From DASVHF01 sp036382695 (GTDB lineage: Bacteria; Patescibacteriota; Microgenomatia; Woykebacterales; RBG-16-39-9b): 16,052 bases of DNA. The number at the start of each line of letters is the position of its first letter. Within the stretch, counting starts at the first letter, position 1. The DNA lies in the NCBI GenBank assembly GCA_036382695.1, contig DASVHF010000017.1, positions 1 through 16,052 on the forward strand, in the 5' to 3' direction. Of this stretch, positions 5,244 through 13,409 are shown piece by piece. The position numbers and the translations under genes were made by a program. The notes beneath the pieces were generated by a model that worked only from the letters and a program-made list of their open reading frames with translations, ran no database searches and was not told the origin of the DNA.

Positions 5244-7253
5244 ATGAGACTACCACTTTCTTGGCTGAAAGAATATGTGGAAATAAAAGAACCGCCGCAG
5301 AAGCTGGCGGACGATCTTTTATTTTCTGGCACCAAGGTTGAATCTATTGAAAAAGCAAACGATGACATAGTGTTTGACTTTGAAATAACACCGAACCGTC
5401 CCGATTGTCTCTCTGTGATCGGTATTGCTAGGGAAGTAGCAGCGATTTATGATAGAAGGCTTGCTATCCCATCACCTTTTTCAGAAACCACCCCCGCAAG
5501 GAGGAAAAAATCTGTTTCTTTTTCTGTCACCGAAACCAAACTTTGCCCCGCTTATAGCGTCGGTGTGATTGATTCGGTGAAAATCGGCCCCTCGCCCGAT
5601 TGGCTAGCTTCCAAGCTAGAAAAGTCCGGAGTCCGTGCCATCGATAACATCGTCGATGTCACTAATTATGTAATGTTAGAAACTGGTCAACCAATGCACG
5701 CCTTTGATTATGATAAAATTAGTGGCAAAATGCGGCTTCGGTCTTCGCGAAAAGGAGAAAGAGTAACAACTTTGGATAGTGCGGAGAGAATCTTACCTGC
5801 TGGAGCTATCATTATCGAGGACGACGAAAAGTTAATAGATCTAGCTGGTCTGATGGGTGGAAAAAATAGCGAAGTAGATAAGACCACTACGACACTCGTC
5901 CTCCATGTACCGCTCTACGATCCTTTATCTATACGTCGTGCTTCGCAATACCTAGGCTTAAGAACTGAAGCATCAAACCGATTCGAAAAGAAATTGGACC
6001 CGGCTGCTCATCGCTACGCGTTTGAAAGAGCGGTCCAGCTGATTAGTCTAACCACCGGTGGTAAGCTGTCTTCCCCTATAAAAAGTGTCGGTTACCCTCC
6101 CCAGCAACGAAGTGTTTTGGTCCCAATATCATTAATTAGGAAAACGCTTGGTATCTCAATCAACAGAACGCAGATCGAAGATATTCTCGGTCGGCTTGAA
6201 TTTGCAACTACCAAGCAATCAGAAGACAAGGAAGATGCTCTTAAAGTTACCATCCCTTCTTTTAGAACCGACATAAATGAGCCGGTTGATCTAACCGAAG
6301 AGGTTGGGCGAATTTACGGCTACAATAAATTCCCCAAAACACTCCCAGAGGGATCTCCATCAGCAACTGATCATCCCCAAAGCAATTCCGAGCGAGAATT
6401 AAGACAAATTTTGTCTAATCTTGGCCTCAAAGAAATCTACAGCAACTCTCTCACCAGCGCCAAGATGTTGGAAGATTTATCTTTCCCTTCACAAAATATG
6501 CTTAAAGTCTCGAATCGTTTGGTAATAGACTATGAGTACTTGAGACCGACACTACTTGTTGGATTGATAACCGCTGCCTCCCTGAACCTAGAAAATTTTG
6601 AAAAGTCTTCCTTATTCGAAATCGGAAGGGTGTTTGAAAAGAAGGAAAATGGCGACCCACTTTCATCTCAGTCAAAGAAGATTTCTGCTATCTTCGTTAA
6701 CTATAATTTTTCCGAAGCAAAGGGTGTCGTTGAAACCACTTTTAAGGATTTAAATATAAAAGAAGTAAAATTTAAAAGGGCGGCAGACCAAGCTCCATTT
6801 GGAAAAACGTCTGCAACTATCTTTTTGGGCAATAGACTTCTAGGCATTGTGGGCGAAATAGAAAAGAGGATTCTAGAGAAATTTGATATCCCAACCCCCA
6901 CCTATGGATTTGAATTAGACTTGGAAGTACTTCAAGCTTATGCTAAAGCACCTTATTATGAGCCCACACCAAAGTTTCCAGTGGTTAAAGAAAACATTTC
7001 AATGTATTTACCTAAAACCATTTATTTTTCAGATATTGCGAATGGAATCAAAGCTGCTGCAGGCAAAAACTTCTACAGCTTAGAGCTACTTGAGGATGAT
7101 ATTATAAAGGGCCAACGTTCAATTCTTATTGATATTAAATACTACGATCCTAATCATACATTGAAAAAAGAAGAGATAGCTAAAATCAGAGGCCAGGTGT
7201 TGGAAAAGTTAAAGAAAATTGGAGCGCAGCCTAGAACATCACCCAACTTCTAG
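5244..7253 (+). CDS. pheT: phenylalanine--tRNA ligase beta subunit, short form
   Basis: 669 residues versus about 790-800 in most bacteria. The start L-P-L-S-W-L-K-E-Y-V is typical. After V-E-S-I-E (32-36) the sequence jumps within about ten residues to F-E-I-T-P-N-R-P-D-C-L-S (46-57), so the inserted EMAP/OB-fold tRNA-binding domain (roughly residues 40-150 in long forms) is missing. Present are B3/B4 with the editing region (about 90-275, including N-Y-V-M-L-E-T-G-Q-P-M-H-A-F-D), B5 (about 285-365, ending V-G-R-I-Y-G-Y), the catalytic-like fold, and the C-terminal FDX-ACB anticodon domain (about 570-669). It is cotranscribed with pheS. Its stop codon TAG lies within a CTAG that also holds the stop of the convergent PBP gene. 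The short architecture has no internal frameshift and looks native. Confidence 0.96.
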   Translation: MRLPLSWLKEYVEIKEPPQKLADDLLFSGTKVESIEKANDDIVFDFEITPNRPDCLSVIGIAREVAAIYDRRLAIPSPFSETTPARRKKSVSFSVTETKLCPAYSVGVIDSVKIGPSPDWLASKLEKSGVRAIDNIVDVTNYVMLETGQPMHAFDYDKISGKMRLRSSRKGERVTTLDSAERILPAGAIIIEDDEKLIDLAGLMGGKNSEVDKTTTTLVLHVPLYDPLSIRRASQYLGLRTEASNRFEKKLDPAAHRYAFERAVQLISLTTGGKLSSPIKSVGYPPQQRSVLVPISLIRKTLGISINRTQIEDILGRLEFATTKQSEDKEDALKVTIPSFRTDINEPVDLTEEVGRIYGYNKFPKTLPEGSPSATDHPQSNSERELRQILSNLGLKEIYSNSLTSAKMLEDLSFPSQNMLKVSNRLVIDYEYLRPTLLVGLITAASLNLENFEKSSLFEIGRVFEKKENGDPLSSQSKKISAIFVNYNFSEAKGVVETTFKDLNIKEVKFKRAADQAPFGKTSATIFLGNRLLGIVGEIEKRILEKFDIPTPTYGFELDLEVLQAYAKAPYYEPTPKFPVVKENISMYLPKTIYFSDIANGIKAAAGKNFYSLELLEDDIIKGQRSILIDIKYYDPNHTLKKEEIAKIRGQVLEKLKKIGAQPRTSPNF

Positions 7254-9775
7254 GGAGGTAAGTAGATCAAAGGTATTCCCCCCACCACTTTAACATCAAT
7301 TGAATCTTCTACTGAGTCTCCAGAATCATCATACGCTTTTACAGTTATCGTGTGATCACCTGCAGGAATATCGCTGTAGGCGGCATTGTACGGATCAGAG
7401 GTTTTAGTAACTATAAGCACATCATCGAGATAAAATTCAACCGCTACAATCGTGTTCGGACCGACGGCTTGAGCTTTTACCGTAAAACTGCTTCCTACAT
7501 CAGCTTCATCTTCAGGTAAGGTAATAATCACACTTAAATCATCTGCCTTGGGTGTGTATACATTTGGATCTGTCTTGGTTGGAGGACAGGGGTTGCAGTA
7601 TTTAAAACTTGGGTTAAATATCTTTGTGTATGGATCATACATCACGAAATAGGTTTTCGTTATTGCTTTACCAGCTGTTTCACATGAGGAGTTCGCCAAA
7701 AGACCAGTGGGCTTACAAACTCTTTTCTCAACTCGCATATTATCTTCAGGCGGCGGCTGCCATTTGGCAAAAATCTCCGTTTTAACTTTTGAACCAGCAA
7801 CAGGCTTCTGTCCCGTAGCAGCATCTACTTTCATACTTACCACTCCTGATGGCCTTGTGAAATTATCAATCTTCTTACCCTTTAGCACTTGCTCCGTTAT
7901 TGCCCGGTAGATAGGTGCCGCACCAGTAATACCCGAGGATAAAGAAGGGTGCATAGGAGAATTATCATTGTTCCCCACCCAGATACCAACGACATAGGAA
8001 GGAGTGTAGCCGAAGGACCAGTTGTCAATTTTCATCTCGCTAGTACCCGTTTTTACTGCGATATTTGATTGAAAATTTAGACGATGGGCCCAATAATTAC
8101 CGTAATCTAAATATTTTGCTGTTGGATCAGCAAGAATATGATTTATCAAATAAGCGTGTTCAGCTTTAACTACTTGCTTGGGTTTTTTTTGAGGTTTATA
8201 CTCTTCAATAACGTTTCCTTCAGAATCAGTAACCTTCAGGACTACAACCGGTGAAACCTGCCTGCCACTATTACCTAAAATCGCGTAAGCGTTAGCTAAT
8301 TCAATTAATTTTATCGCACCTCCGCCCAAAGTCAGTGAGAGCCCGTATTGATCAGGATTGTCAAGGGTAGTGATACCAAAATCCTTCAAGGTGGCAATCA
8401 TACCAGAAACACCATTAACACCTAACATCTTAACGGCTGGTACGTTGCGGGAACTACCTAAAGCCACTCTTACAGGCATTGGCCCACCAAAGCAATCGCA
8501 GTAGTTACCTGGCGCATAACCTCCACCAAAATCTGTCTTCACATCAATAAACATCGTTGCCGGGGTATACCCATTTTTAAACCCAGTAATGTAATTAAAT
8601 GGCTTTAGTGCCGAACCAGGCTGTCTCAACCCTTGAGTAGCAACATTGAAATTACCTTGGATATCTTTGGCAAAGTAATCTTTTGAACCGACCATAGCCA
8701 ATATCTCGCCTGTCTTTGTATTTTCTATCACCGCCGCAGCATTACTCATACGTAAGGCCGCACCGTTTGCTCCAACTTCGTCGGCTATAATTTTTTGGGC
8801 CATATTCTGCAGTTTTATATCCAAGGAAGTAGTAACTCTTAAACCGCCTTCCTGAACTGCTCTCGCGCCGTATTTTTCCTCAAGATAATTCTTGACATGA
8901 ATTGAAAAATGAGGTGCTTTAATATTTTGGCCGAAAGCAGCAAATTTTACTTTTGCTAGCTCTTGGGCCGCTTTTTCTTCCTGCTCTTTGGTGATATAAT
9001 CATCTTCTCTCATCCTTCTTAAGACATCTTTTGTTCGTTCAATGTAAGCCTGCGGGTCTGGACCAAACGGGGAATACGCAGTTGGTGATTGAGGAAGACC
9101 GGCTAAAATAGCACTTTCAACTAGGCTTAGTTCCCAAACGTGTTTAGCAAAGTATTGATTTGCAGCTGCTTCGGAACCCCATGCCGTACCACCATAAGGA
9201 ATTTCGTTTAAGTACATCTGTAAGATCTCATCTTTCGTGTAACGCCTTTCTATTTGAATTGAGAGTATAAATTCTTTAATTTTCCTAGTCACCGTACGCT
9301 CAGGTGTTAGCAAAGCATTTTTCACTAGCTGCTGAGTAAGCGTGGAGGCTCCTGTAACCTTTTTCTCAAAGATAGCTCCTCTAATTGCCCGGGCTATTCC
9401 AAATACATCGAAACCCCTGTGTTTATAGAAATTCTTATCCTCAATTGCTACAGTAGCGTTTCTTAGATCCTTAGGAATTTTATCGAACTTCACCAAGGTT
9501 CTATTTTGCTCGCCAAAAACATTATACAGCAGAACTCCGTTGCGATCATAAATTTTGGTTGCTTGTTGAAAATTGTGCTCGGAAAGTTTATCTGGAGAAG
9601 GTAGGTTTCGGGCAAAGAAACCAAAAGCTACCGCTGTGCTTATTAGAAACAGTATGAATAATACAAAACCAACGGTAGCCAAACCGCTAACTACTCTCAG
9701 TTTAAGCCGCCGGGATTTCCTCCGCGATAATATTTGCTTAATCCTCGGAGGAACTGATGTAAAAGAAGGGTTCAT
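7250..9775 (-). CDS. class A penicillin-binding protein (bifunctional PBP1A)
   Basis: 841 residues from ATG 9775; an upstream TTG (9838) would add 21 residues but lies beyond the promoter. A basic cytoplasmic N-terminus is followed by a transmembrane helix (about 32-52) and the GT51 glycosyltransferase, with E112 in V-A-I-E-D-K-N-F-Y-K-H-R-G and S-T-L-T-Q-Q-L-V-K-N (144-153). The transpeptidase follows with S388-A-L-K391, S442-R-N444 and K575-T-G-T-S579. The enzyme polymerises and cross-links peptidoglycan outside the membrane. After about residue 745 there is an Ig-like beta domain (V-E-F-Y-L-D-D-V-L, A-G-D-H-T-I-T-V-K-A-Y-D-D-S-G), then a short hydrophobic end. Six cysteines (426, 428, 687, 698, 727, 730), all extracytoplasmic, may form disulfides. 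It is the only minus-strand gene, convergent with pheT and divergent from tyrS. Confidence 0.94.
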   Translation of the reverse strand: MNPSFTSVPPRIKQILSRRKSRRLKLRVVSGLATVGFVLFILFLISTAVAFGFFARNLPSPDKLSEHNFQQATKIYDRNGVLLYNVFGEQNRTLVKFDKIPKDLRNATVAIEDKNFYKHRGFDVFGIARAIRGAIFEKKVTGASTLTQQLVKNALLTPERTVTRKIKEFILSIQIERRYTKDEILQMYLNEIPYGGTAWGSEAAANQYFAKHVWELSLVESAILAGLPQSPTAYSPFGPDPQAYIERTKDVLRRMREDDYITKEQEEKAAQELAKVKFAAFGQNIKAPHFSIHVKNYLEEKYGARAVQEGGLRVTTSLDIKLQNMAQKIIADEVGANGAALRMSNAAAVIENTKTGEILAMVGSKDYFAKDIQGNFNVATQGLRQPGSALKPFNYITGFKNGYTPATMFIDVKTDFGGGYAPGNYCDCFGGPMPVRVALGSSRNVPAVKMLGVNGVSGMIATLKDFGITTLDNPDQYGLSLTLGGGAIKLIELANAYAILGNSGRQVSPVVVLKVTDSEGNVIEEYKPQKKPKQVVKAEHAYLINHILADPTAKYLDYGNYWAHRLNFQSNIAVKTGTSEMKIDNWSFGYTPSYVVGIWVGNNDNSPMHPSLSSGITGAAPIYRAITEQVLKGKKIDNFTRPSGVVSMKVDAATGQKPVAGSKVKTEIFAKWQPPPEDNMRVEKRVCKPTGLLANSSCETAGKAITKTYFVMYDPYTKIFNPSFKYCNPCPPTKTDPNVYTPKADDLSVIITLPEDEADVGSSFTVKAQAVGPNTIVAVEFYLDDVLIVTKTSDPYNAAYSDIPAGDHTITVKAYDDSGDSVEDSIDVKVVGGIPLIYLPP

Positions 9776-9792
9776 AGCGTCTTCGCTGTTGT

Positions 9793-9822
9793 ATTTTACC
9801 ACAAAAGGTCTTATTATGGGAA
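9793..9822 (-). promoter_or_regulatory. promoter of the PBP gene overlapping the tyrS start
   Basis: On the minus strand TTGTGGTAAAAT (complement of 9793-9804) gives an extended -10 (TG, one base, TAAAAT). An 18-base spacer separates it from TTCCCA (complement of 9817-9822, 4/6 to consensus). The expected start is 9784-9787, leaving an untranslated leader of about 10 bases without a Shine-Dalgarno sequence. The -35 covers the tyrS start codon on the other strand. Confidence 0.5.
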
Positions 9823-11021
9823 GAATGAGCGATTTCAATCAAATCCTCTTACGATTTGTAGACTCGGTGTATCCTTCCAAAGATAGCCTCCTGGAAAAAC
9901 TAGGTAGAGGCGATAAGCTGCGTATATACCATGGGATAGACCCAACCAGCCCACGAATACATGTAGGCAATGCTGTCTCCCTACAATTGTTGAAGAAGTT
10001 TCAAGATGAGGGCCACAAAGTAATTTTGGTATTCGGTGACTTTACTGGTTTGATTGGCGACCCCTCAGGCCGGGACACCCAACGCTCCCCTTTAACTAAA
10101 AAACAGGTTGGTGACAACTGCGCATCCTACAAAGAGCAGGTACGAAAGATTCTTGATTTTTCAAACAATCCACCAGAGATTGTTTACAATTCAAGCTGGT
10201 GGAAAAAAATGAAATCAGCCGAGTTTTTTCAAATACTTTCACATTTTACTCTGGCCCAGCTTATGGAAAGAGATCTTTTTGAAAGAAGGATCGAAAAAGA
10301 TCAACCTATTGCTTTATCAGAGTTTCTATATCCAATTTTGCAAGGTTACGACAGCGTCGCCTTAGATACAGATGCAGAGCTGGGAGCGACAGATCAAACC
10401 TTCAACATGCTCATCGGACGTGAAATGCTTAAGATATTTAAGCGAAAGGAGAAATTTGTTCTTACCACACCGCTTTTAGAAGGCCCCGACGGGGCAAAGA
10501 TGAGTAAAAGCTACGGTAACACGATCGACATAACTGCACTCCCTGATGACATGTTCGGCAAGCTGATGTCAATCAAGGACAACCTTATGGAGAAATATTT
10601 TACCTTGACGACTGATCTCGATCGAGAAGAGGTTAAAGATACTTTGGCTAAGTCAAAACCGATAGATGCGAAGAAAAGGTTGGCTTATGAAGTGGTTAAA
10701 ATTTACCATGGCGAGACTGCGGCGAAAAAGGCACAGTCTGGGTTTGAAAGAGCATTTCAAAAAAGGGAAGGAGCAGCCCAGATTATAACCATCCATCAAC
10801 CACGTTCAATATTACCACTATCCTATGCATCTTTAACCACCAAAGTAGGAATAACTTCCAGCATATCTGAAGCTGTCCGTTTAGCAGAAAATAAAGGCTT
10901 GAAATTTAATGGAGAAATTGTAAAGAAACCGCGAAATAAATTGAGCAGAGAAGTAGGTGCCGAAACCATTATTGATATAGGGAAAAGAAAATCTGTTAAA
11001 ATAATTTGGGGGCAGAAATGA
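9816..11021 (+). CDS. tyrS: tyrosine--tRNA ligase
   Basis: 401 residues from ATG 9816, chosen because AAAAGG (9803-9808) lies 7 bases upstream. The frame extends farther upstream, but only as antisense of the PBP gene; a second ATG at 9825 is possible. This is a class I synthetase: Y-H-G-I-D-P-T (38-44), the HIGH-type motif H49-V-G-N52, G-L-I-G-D-P-S-G (78-85), the tyrosine pocket Y172-P-I-L-Q176-G-Y-D179, E-L-G-A-T-D-Q (188-194), and K228-M-S-K-S232. An S4 RNA-binding domain occupies about 345-395 (E-A-V-R-L-A..G-L-K-F-N-G). The last His of HIGH is Asn, a substitution known to be tolerated in TyrRS. It is transcribed divergently from the PBP gene with 40 bases between the starts. The stop overlaps the next micro-ORF by ATGA. 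Confidence 0.95.
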   Translation: MGRMSDFNQILLRFVDSVYPSKDSLLEKLGRGDKLRIYHGIDPTSPRIHVGNAVSLQLLKKFQDEGHKVILVFGDFTGLIGDPSGRDTQRSPLTKKQVGDNCASYKEQVRKILDFSNNPPEIVYNSSWWKKMKSAEFFQILSHFTLAQLMERDLFERRIEKDQPIALSEFLYPILQGYDSVALDTDAELGATDQTFNMLIGREMLKIFKRKEKFVLTTPLLEGPDGAKMSKSYGNTIDITALPDDMFGKLMSIKDNLMEKYFTLTTDLDREEVKDTLAKSKPIDAKKRLAYEVVKIYHGETAAKKAQSGFERAFQKREGAAQIITIHQPRSILPLSYASLTTKVGITSSISEAVRLAENKGLKFNGEIVKKPRNKLSREVGAETIIDIGKRKSVKIIWGQK

Positions 11022-11125
11022 ATTACATCAGCAAGCAAAAATGGATTTGGATAATTATCACTATTCTAGTTATTAGCGGACTTGTACTTATCCAATTTTT
11101 CTACATATTTAGCACCGGAATTTAG
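11018..11125 (+). CDS. 35-residue single-helix membrane micro-protein
   Basis: I do not recognise a family. The ATG overlaps the tyrS stop (ATGA), GGGGG (11008-11012) lies just upstream as a weak Shine-Dalgarno sequence, and the stop is 3 bases before the recG ATG, so the ORF exactly fills the gap between two genes. The product starts M-N-Y-I-S-K-Q-K-W-I-W, then has about 20 hydrophobic residues (I-I-I-T-I-L-V-I-S-G-L-V-L-I-Q-F-F-Y-I-F) and ends S-T-G-I. Two lysines before the helix and none after predict N-in, C-out topology. The tight packing favours a real gene; the short length leaves chance possible, since AT-rich DNA readily encodes hydrophobic stretches. Confidence 0.55.
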   Translation: MNYISKQKWIWIIITILVISGLVLIQFFYIFSTGI

Positions 11126-11128
11126 CCA

Positions 11129-13147
11129 ATGGGCCCCAACACACCAATAGAGCAAGTACCTAAAGTAGGTTCGATTTTCGTTAAAAGGCTGAAGAGGTTA
11201 AAAATAGCAAGCGTAGAAGACCTCGTACATCATTACCCCTTTAGGTACGAAAATCTGGGGACGCCGACAAAAATAAGTGAAATACCTCTGGGCAACGTAG
11301 CATCAGCAAGCGGAGAAGTTTGGCAGATAAAAAATGTAAGAACCCGCTACGGAAAAAGCCTCGCTTTAGCTACAATAAATGATGGCTCAGCAAGTATTGA
11401 AGCCGTTTGGTTCAATCAACCATTCCTCATAAAAACTATTAAGCAAGGCGCTAAAATAGGCTTGGCTGGTAAAGTAGGCTTGTTTTCCCATCGCCCCACA
11501 TTTATTAATCCTGAGTATGAGGTATTAGGCAGCAAGGCGACTAGCAGAAGAAGTTTACACACTAGGGGATTTGTGTCCATCTATCCAGAAACTGCGGGAA
11601 TTACTTCCAAATGGCTTCGGGCTAGGATAAAAGAAACCCTCCCAACCATCTTGCCAAGAATAGGGGAAACCTTACCCAGGGATTCTCTAACTAGGAATAC
11701 TCTTATACCGCGAAAACAAGCAATTTGGCAAATCCACTTCCCAGAAAACAAGAAGCAAATAGATTCTGCAAGACGCAGGCTAGCTTTCGATGAACTTTTA
11801 ATTACTCATATCGCGGCTTTGGAACGGAAATCCACTTGGACAAGAAACATCAGCGGGATAAAATTAGCGGTTCAACAAGAAAAAGTTTTATCACTTATTT
11901 CCAACCTTCCTTTTAGGTTAACCAACTCTCAGAATAAAGTCTTGAGGGAAATATTGAATGATTTAACCGGCGAAAAACCCATGAATCGCTTACTTCAGGG
12001 TGATGTCGGTAGTGGCAAAACAGTTATCGCCGCAATAGTAGCTTATGTCCTTTTTTTGAATGGATACCAAACTTCCCTCATGACCCCAACTGAAATACTT
12101 GCGGTTCAACATTTTAATACACTAAGAACCATCCTATCACCACTTGGTGTAAAAGTATCCATTCAAACTTCTGGTATAAAAAGAGAAGAGCCATTCGATG
12201 TATTGATAGGTACTCACGCGTTGATAACAAAAAGTACAAGTTTTGATAATCTCGCATTGGTAGTTATTGATGAGCAGCATCGCTTTGGTGTTGAACAAAG
12301 AGCCAGACTACGAGTGAGGGGTAATACTCCCCATGTACTAACGATGACTGCGACCCCAATTCCTCGCAGTCTTGCTCTAACTTTATACGGAGACCTTGAT
12401 GTTTCTAGCCTGAACGAGCTTCCCGAGGGGCGAAAACGAGTCAAAACTTTTGTTGTACCACCAGTTAAAAGAAGCAAAGCGTACCAATTTATAAGAGAAA
12501 ATACTCTAAAAGGTCAACAGGCTTTTATTGTTTGTCCTTTTATTGAACCCTCCGAAACTTTAGCTAGTGTCAAGGCCGCTAGGCAGGAGTATGAACGTTT
12601 AACTAAAGAAATTTTCCCGGATCTTTCGCTTGGCCTATTACACGGCAGATTAGCCTCTTATGAAAAGAAAAAAACAATTGACGATTTCAGGAACAACCGA
12701 CTGAGCATTTTAGTCTCCACGCCAGTTGTGGAGGTAGGAATTGACATCCCAAATGCAAGCATAATGATGATTGAAGCTGCAGAAAGATTTGGTTTGGCCT
12801 CACTTCACCAACTTCGAGGTAGGGTGGGACGAAGTGCCCAGCAGTCATACTGCTTTTTATTCCCCGAAAGTGTGAGTAAACAAGTCCTGCAGCGCCTACG
12901 AGCTTTAGAAGAACACCATCTCGGTTTAACACTGGCTGAGATAGATTTAAAAATGCGTGGTCCAGGACAAATTTACGGCACTGCTCAGTCAGGAATTCCT
13001 AGCTTTAAGATCGCTAACCTAACTGATTTACCCTTAATTTTAACCGCAAGGCAGGAGGCTGCGTATATTTCTACGCATCATGATTTGAAAAAATTACCAT
13101 CCTTGAAGCGGGAGATTAAAAAACGAAGTTTAGTACCACCCGACTAG
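11129..13147 (+). CDS. recG: ATP-dependent DNA helicase RecG
   Basis: 672 residues, close to the usual length of about 690. RecG reverses stalled forks and branch-migrates Holliday junctions. It begins with the N-terminal helical and OB wedge domain (about 1-150: P-K-V-G..L-x-x-L-K-I-x-S-V-E-D-L-V-H-H-Y-P-F-R-Y). The SF2 motor follows: Walker A G291-D-V-G-S-G-K297-T298, D381-E-Q-H-R-F-G, T-M-T-A-T-P-I-P-R-S (405-414), V-S-T-P-V-V-E-V-G-I-D-I-P (529-541) and Q-L-R-G-R-V-G-R (561-568). Near the C-terminal translocation motif the family's G-T-R-Q-S-G is G-T-A-Q-S-G (617-622). No Shine-Dalgarno sequence precedes the ATG; translation is probably coupled to the micro-ORF 3 bases upstream. Confidence 0.97.
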   Translation: MGPNTPIEQVPKVGSIFVKRLKRLKIASVEDLVHHYPFRYENLGTPTKISEIPLGNVASASGEVWQIKNVRTRYGKSLALATINDGSASIEAVWFNQPFLIKTIKQGAKIGLAGKVGLFSHRPTFINPEYEVLGSKATSRRSLHTRGFVSIYPETAGITSKWLRARIKETLPTILPRIGETLPRDSLTRNTLIPRKQAIWQIHFPENKKQIDSARRRLAFDELLITHIAALERKSTWTRNISGIKLAVQQEKVLSLISNLPFRLTNSQNKVLREILNDLTGEKPMNRLLQGDVGSGKTVIAAIVAYVLFLNGYQTSLMTPTEILAVQHFNTLRTILSPLGVKVSIQTSGIKREEPFDVLIGTHALITKSTSFDNLALVVIDEQHRFGVEQRARLRVRGNTPHVLTMTATPIPRSLALTLYGDLDVSSLNELPEGRKRVKTFVVPPVKRSKAYQFIRENTLKGQQAFIVCPFIEPSETLASVKAARQEYERLTKEIFPDLSLGLLHGRLASYEKKKTIDDFRNNRLSILVSTPVVEVGIDIPNASIMMIEAAERFGLASLHQLRGRVGRSAQQSYCFLFPESVSKQVLQRLRALEEHHLGLTLAEIDLKMRGPGQIYGTAQSGIPSFKIANLTDLPLILTARQEAAYISTHHDLKKLPSLKREIKKRSLVPPD

Positions 13148-13150
13148 AAA

Positions 13151-13180
13151 TTGACATCACAAGCAGACTATCTTTATAAT
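13151..13180 (+). promoter_or_regulatory. perfect consensus promoter of rpmF, leaderless geometry
   Basis: TTGACA (13151-13156) and TATAAT (13175-13180) are both perfect and 18 bases apart. A start 7-8 bases after the -10 falls on 13187-13188, and the rpmF ATG is at 13188. No Shine-Dalgarno sequence is present. The promoter begins 4 bases after the recG stop and defines a new transcription unit rpmF-nusB-acpP. Confidence 0.85.
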
Positions 13181-13187
13181 CATCTGT

Positions 13188-13409
13188 ATGGCAGCGCAAC
13201 CAAAGAAAAAAATGTCAAAAGCTCGTAGCGGCAAAAGATGGGCAACAAAAAAATATTCTCTACCAAAATTGATTAGCTGCCCAAAATGTGGCAGCCGAAG
13301 TATTAGCCACCGAATGTGCCCAAATTGCGGCTACTACAAACAGACATTAGTCTTTGAACCAAAACAAACAACAAAAGTTAGCAAGGTGTCCAGCAGAGAA
13401 AGAGAATGA
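13188..13409 (+). CDS. rpmF: 50S ribosomal protein L32 (bL32)
   Basis: 73 residues. A basic N-terminus (K-K-K-M-S-K-A-R-S-G-K-R) is followed by a Cys4 zinc ribbon, C31-P-K-C34 and C44-P-N-C47, with L-I-S-C-P-K-C-G and C-P-N-C-G-Y-Y as in bL32. The Cys4 form suggests zinc dependence. The tail is slightly extended. It is first in its transcript and by promoter geometry the mRNA begins at or next to the AUG. The stop overlaps nusB by ATGA. Confidence 0.94.
   Translation: MAAQPKKKMSKARSGKRWATKKYSLPKLISCPKCGSRSISHRMCPNCGYYKQTLVFEPKQTTKVSKVSSRERE

Noticed and set aside
9573..9815. N-terminal extension of tyrS by 81 codons
   Set aside because: The extension lies antisense in the PBP gene and has no TyrRS similarity; the family N-terminus and a Shine-Dalgarno-like AAAAGG support ATG 9816.
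9776..9838. TTG start adding 21 residues to the PBP
   Set aside because: It lies upstream of the predicted promoter and overlaps the tyrS start; ATG 9775 gives a normal basic N-terminus before the membrane helix.
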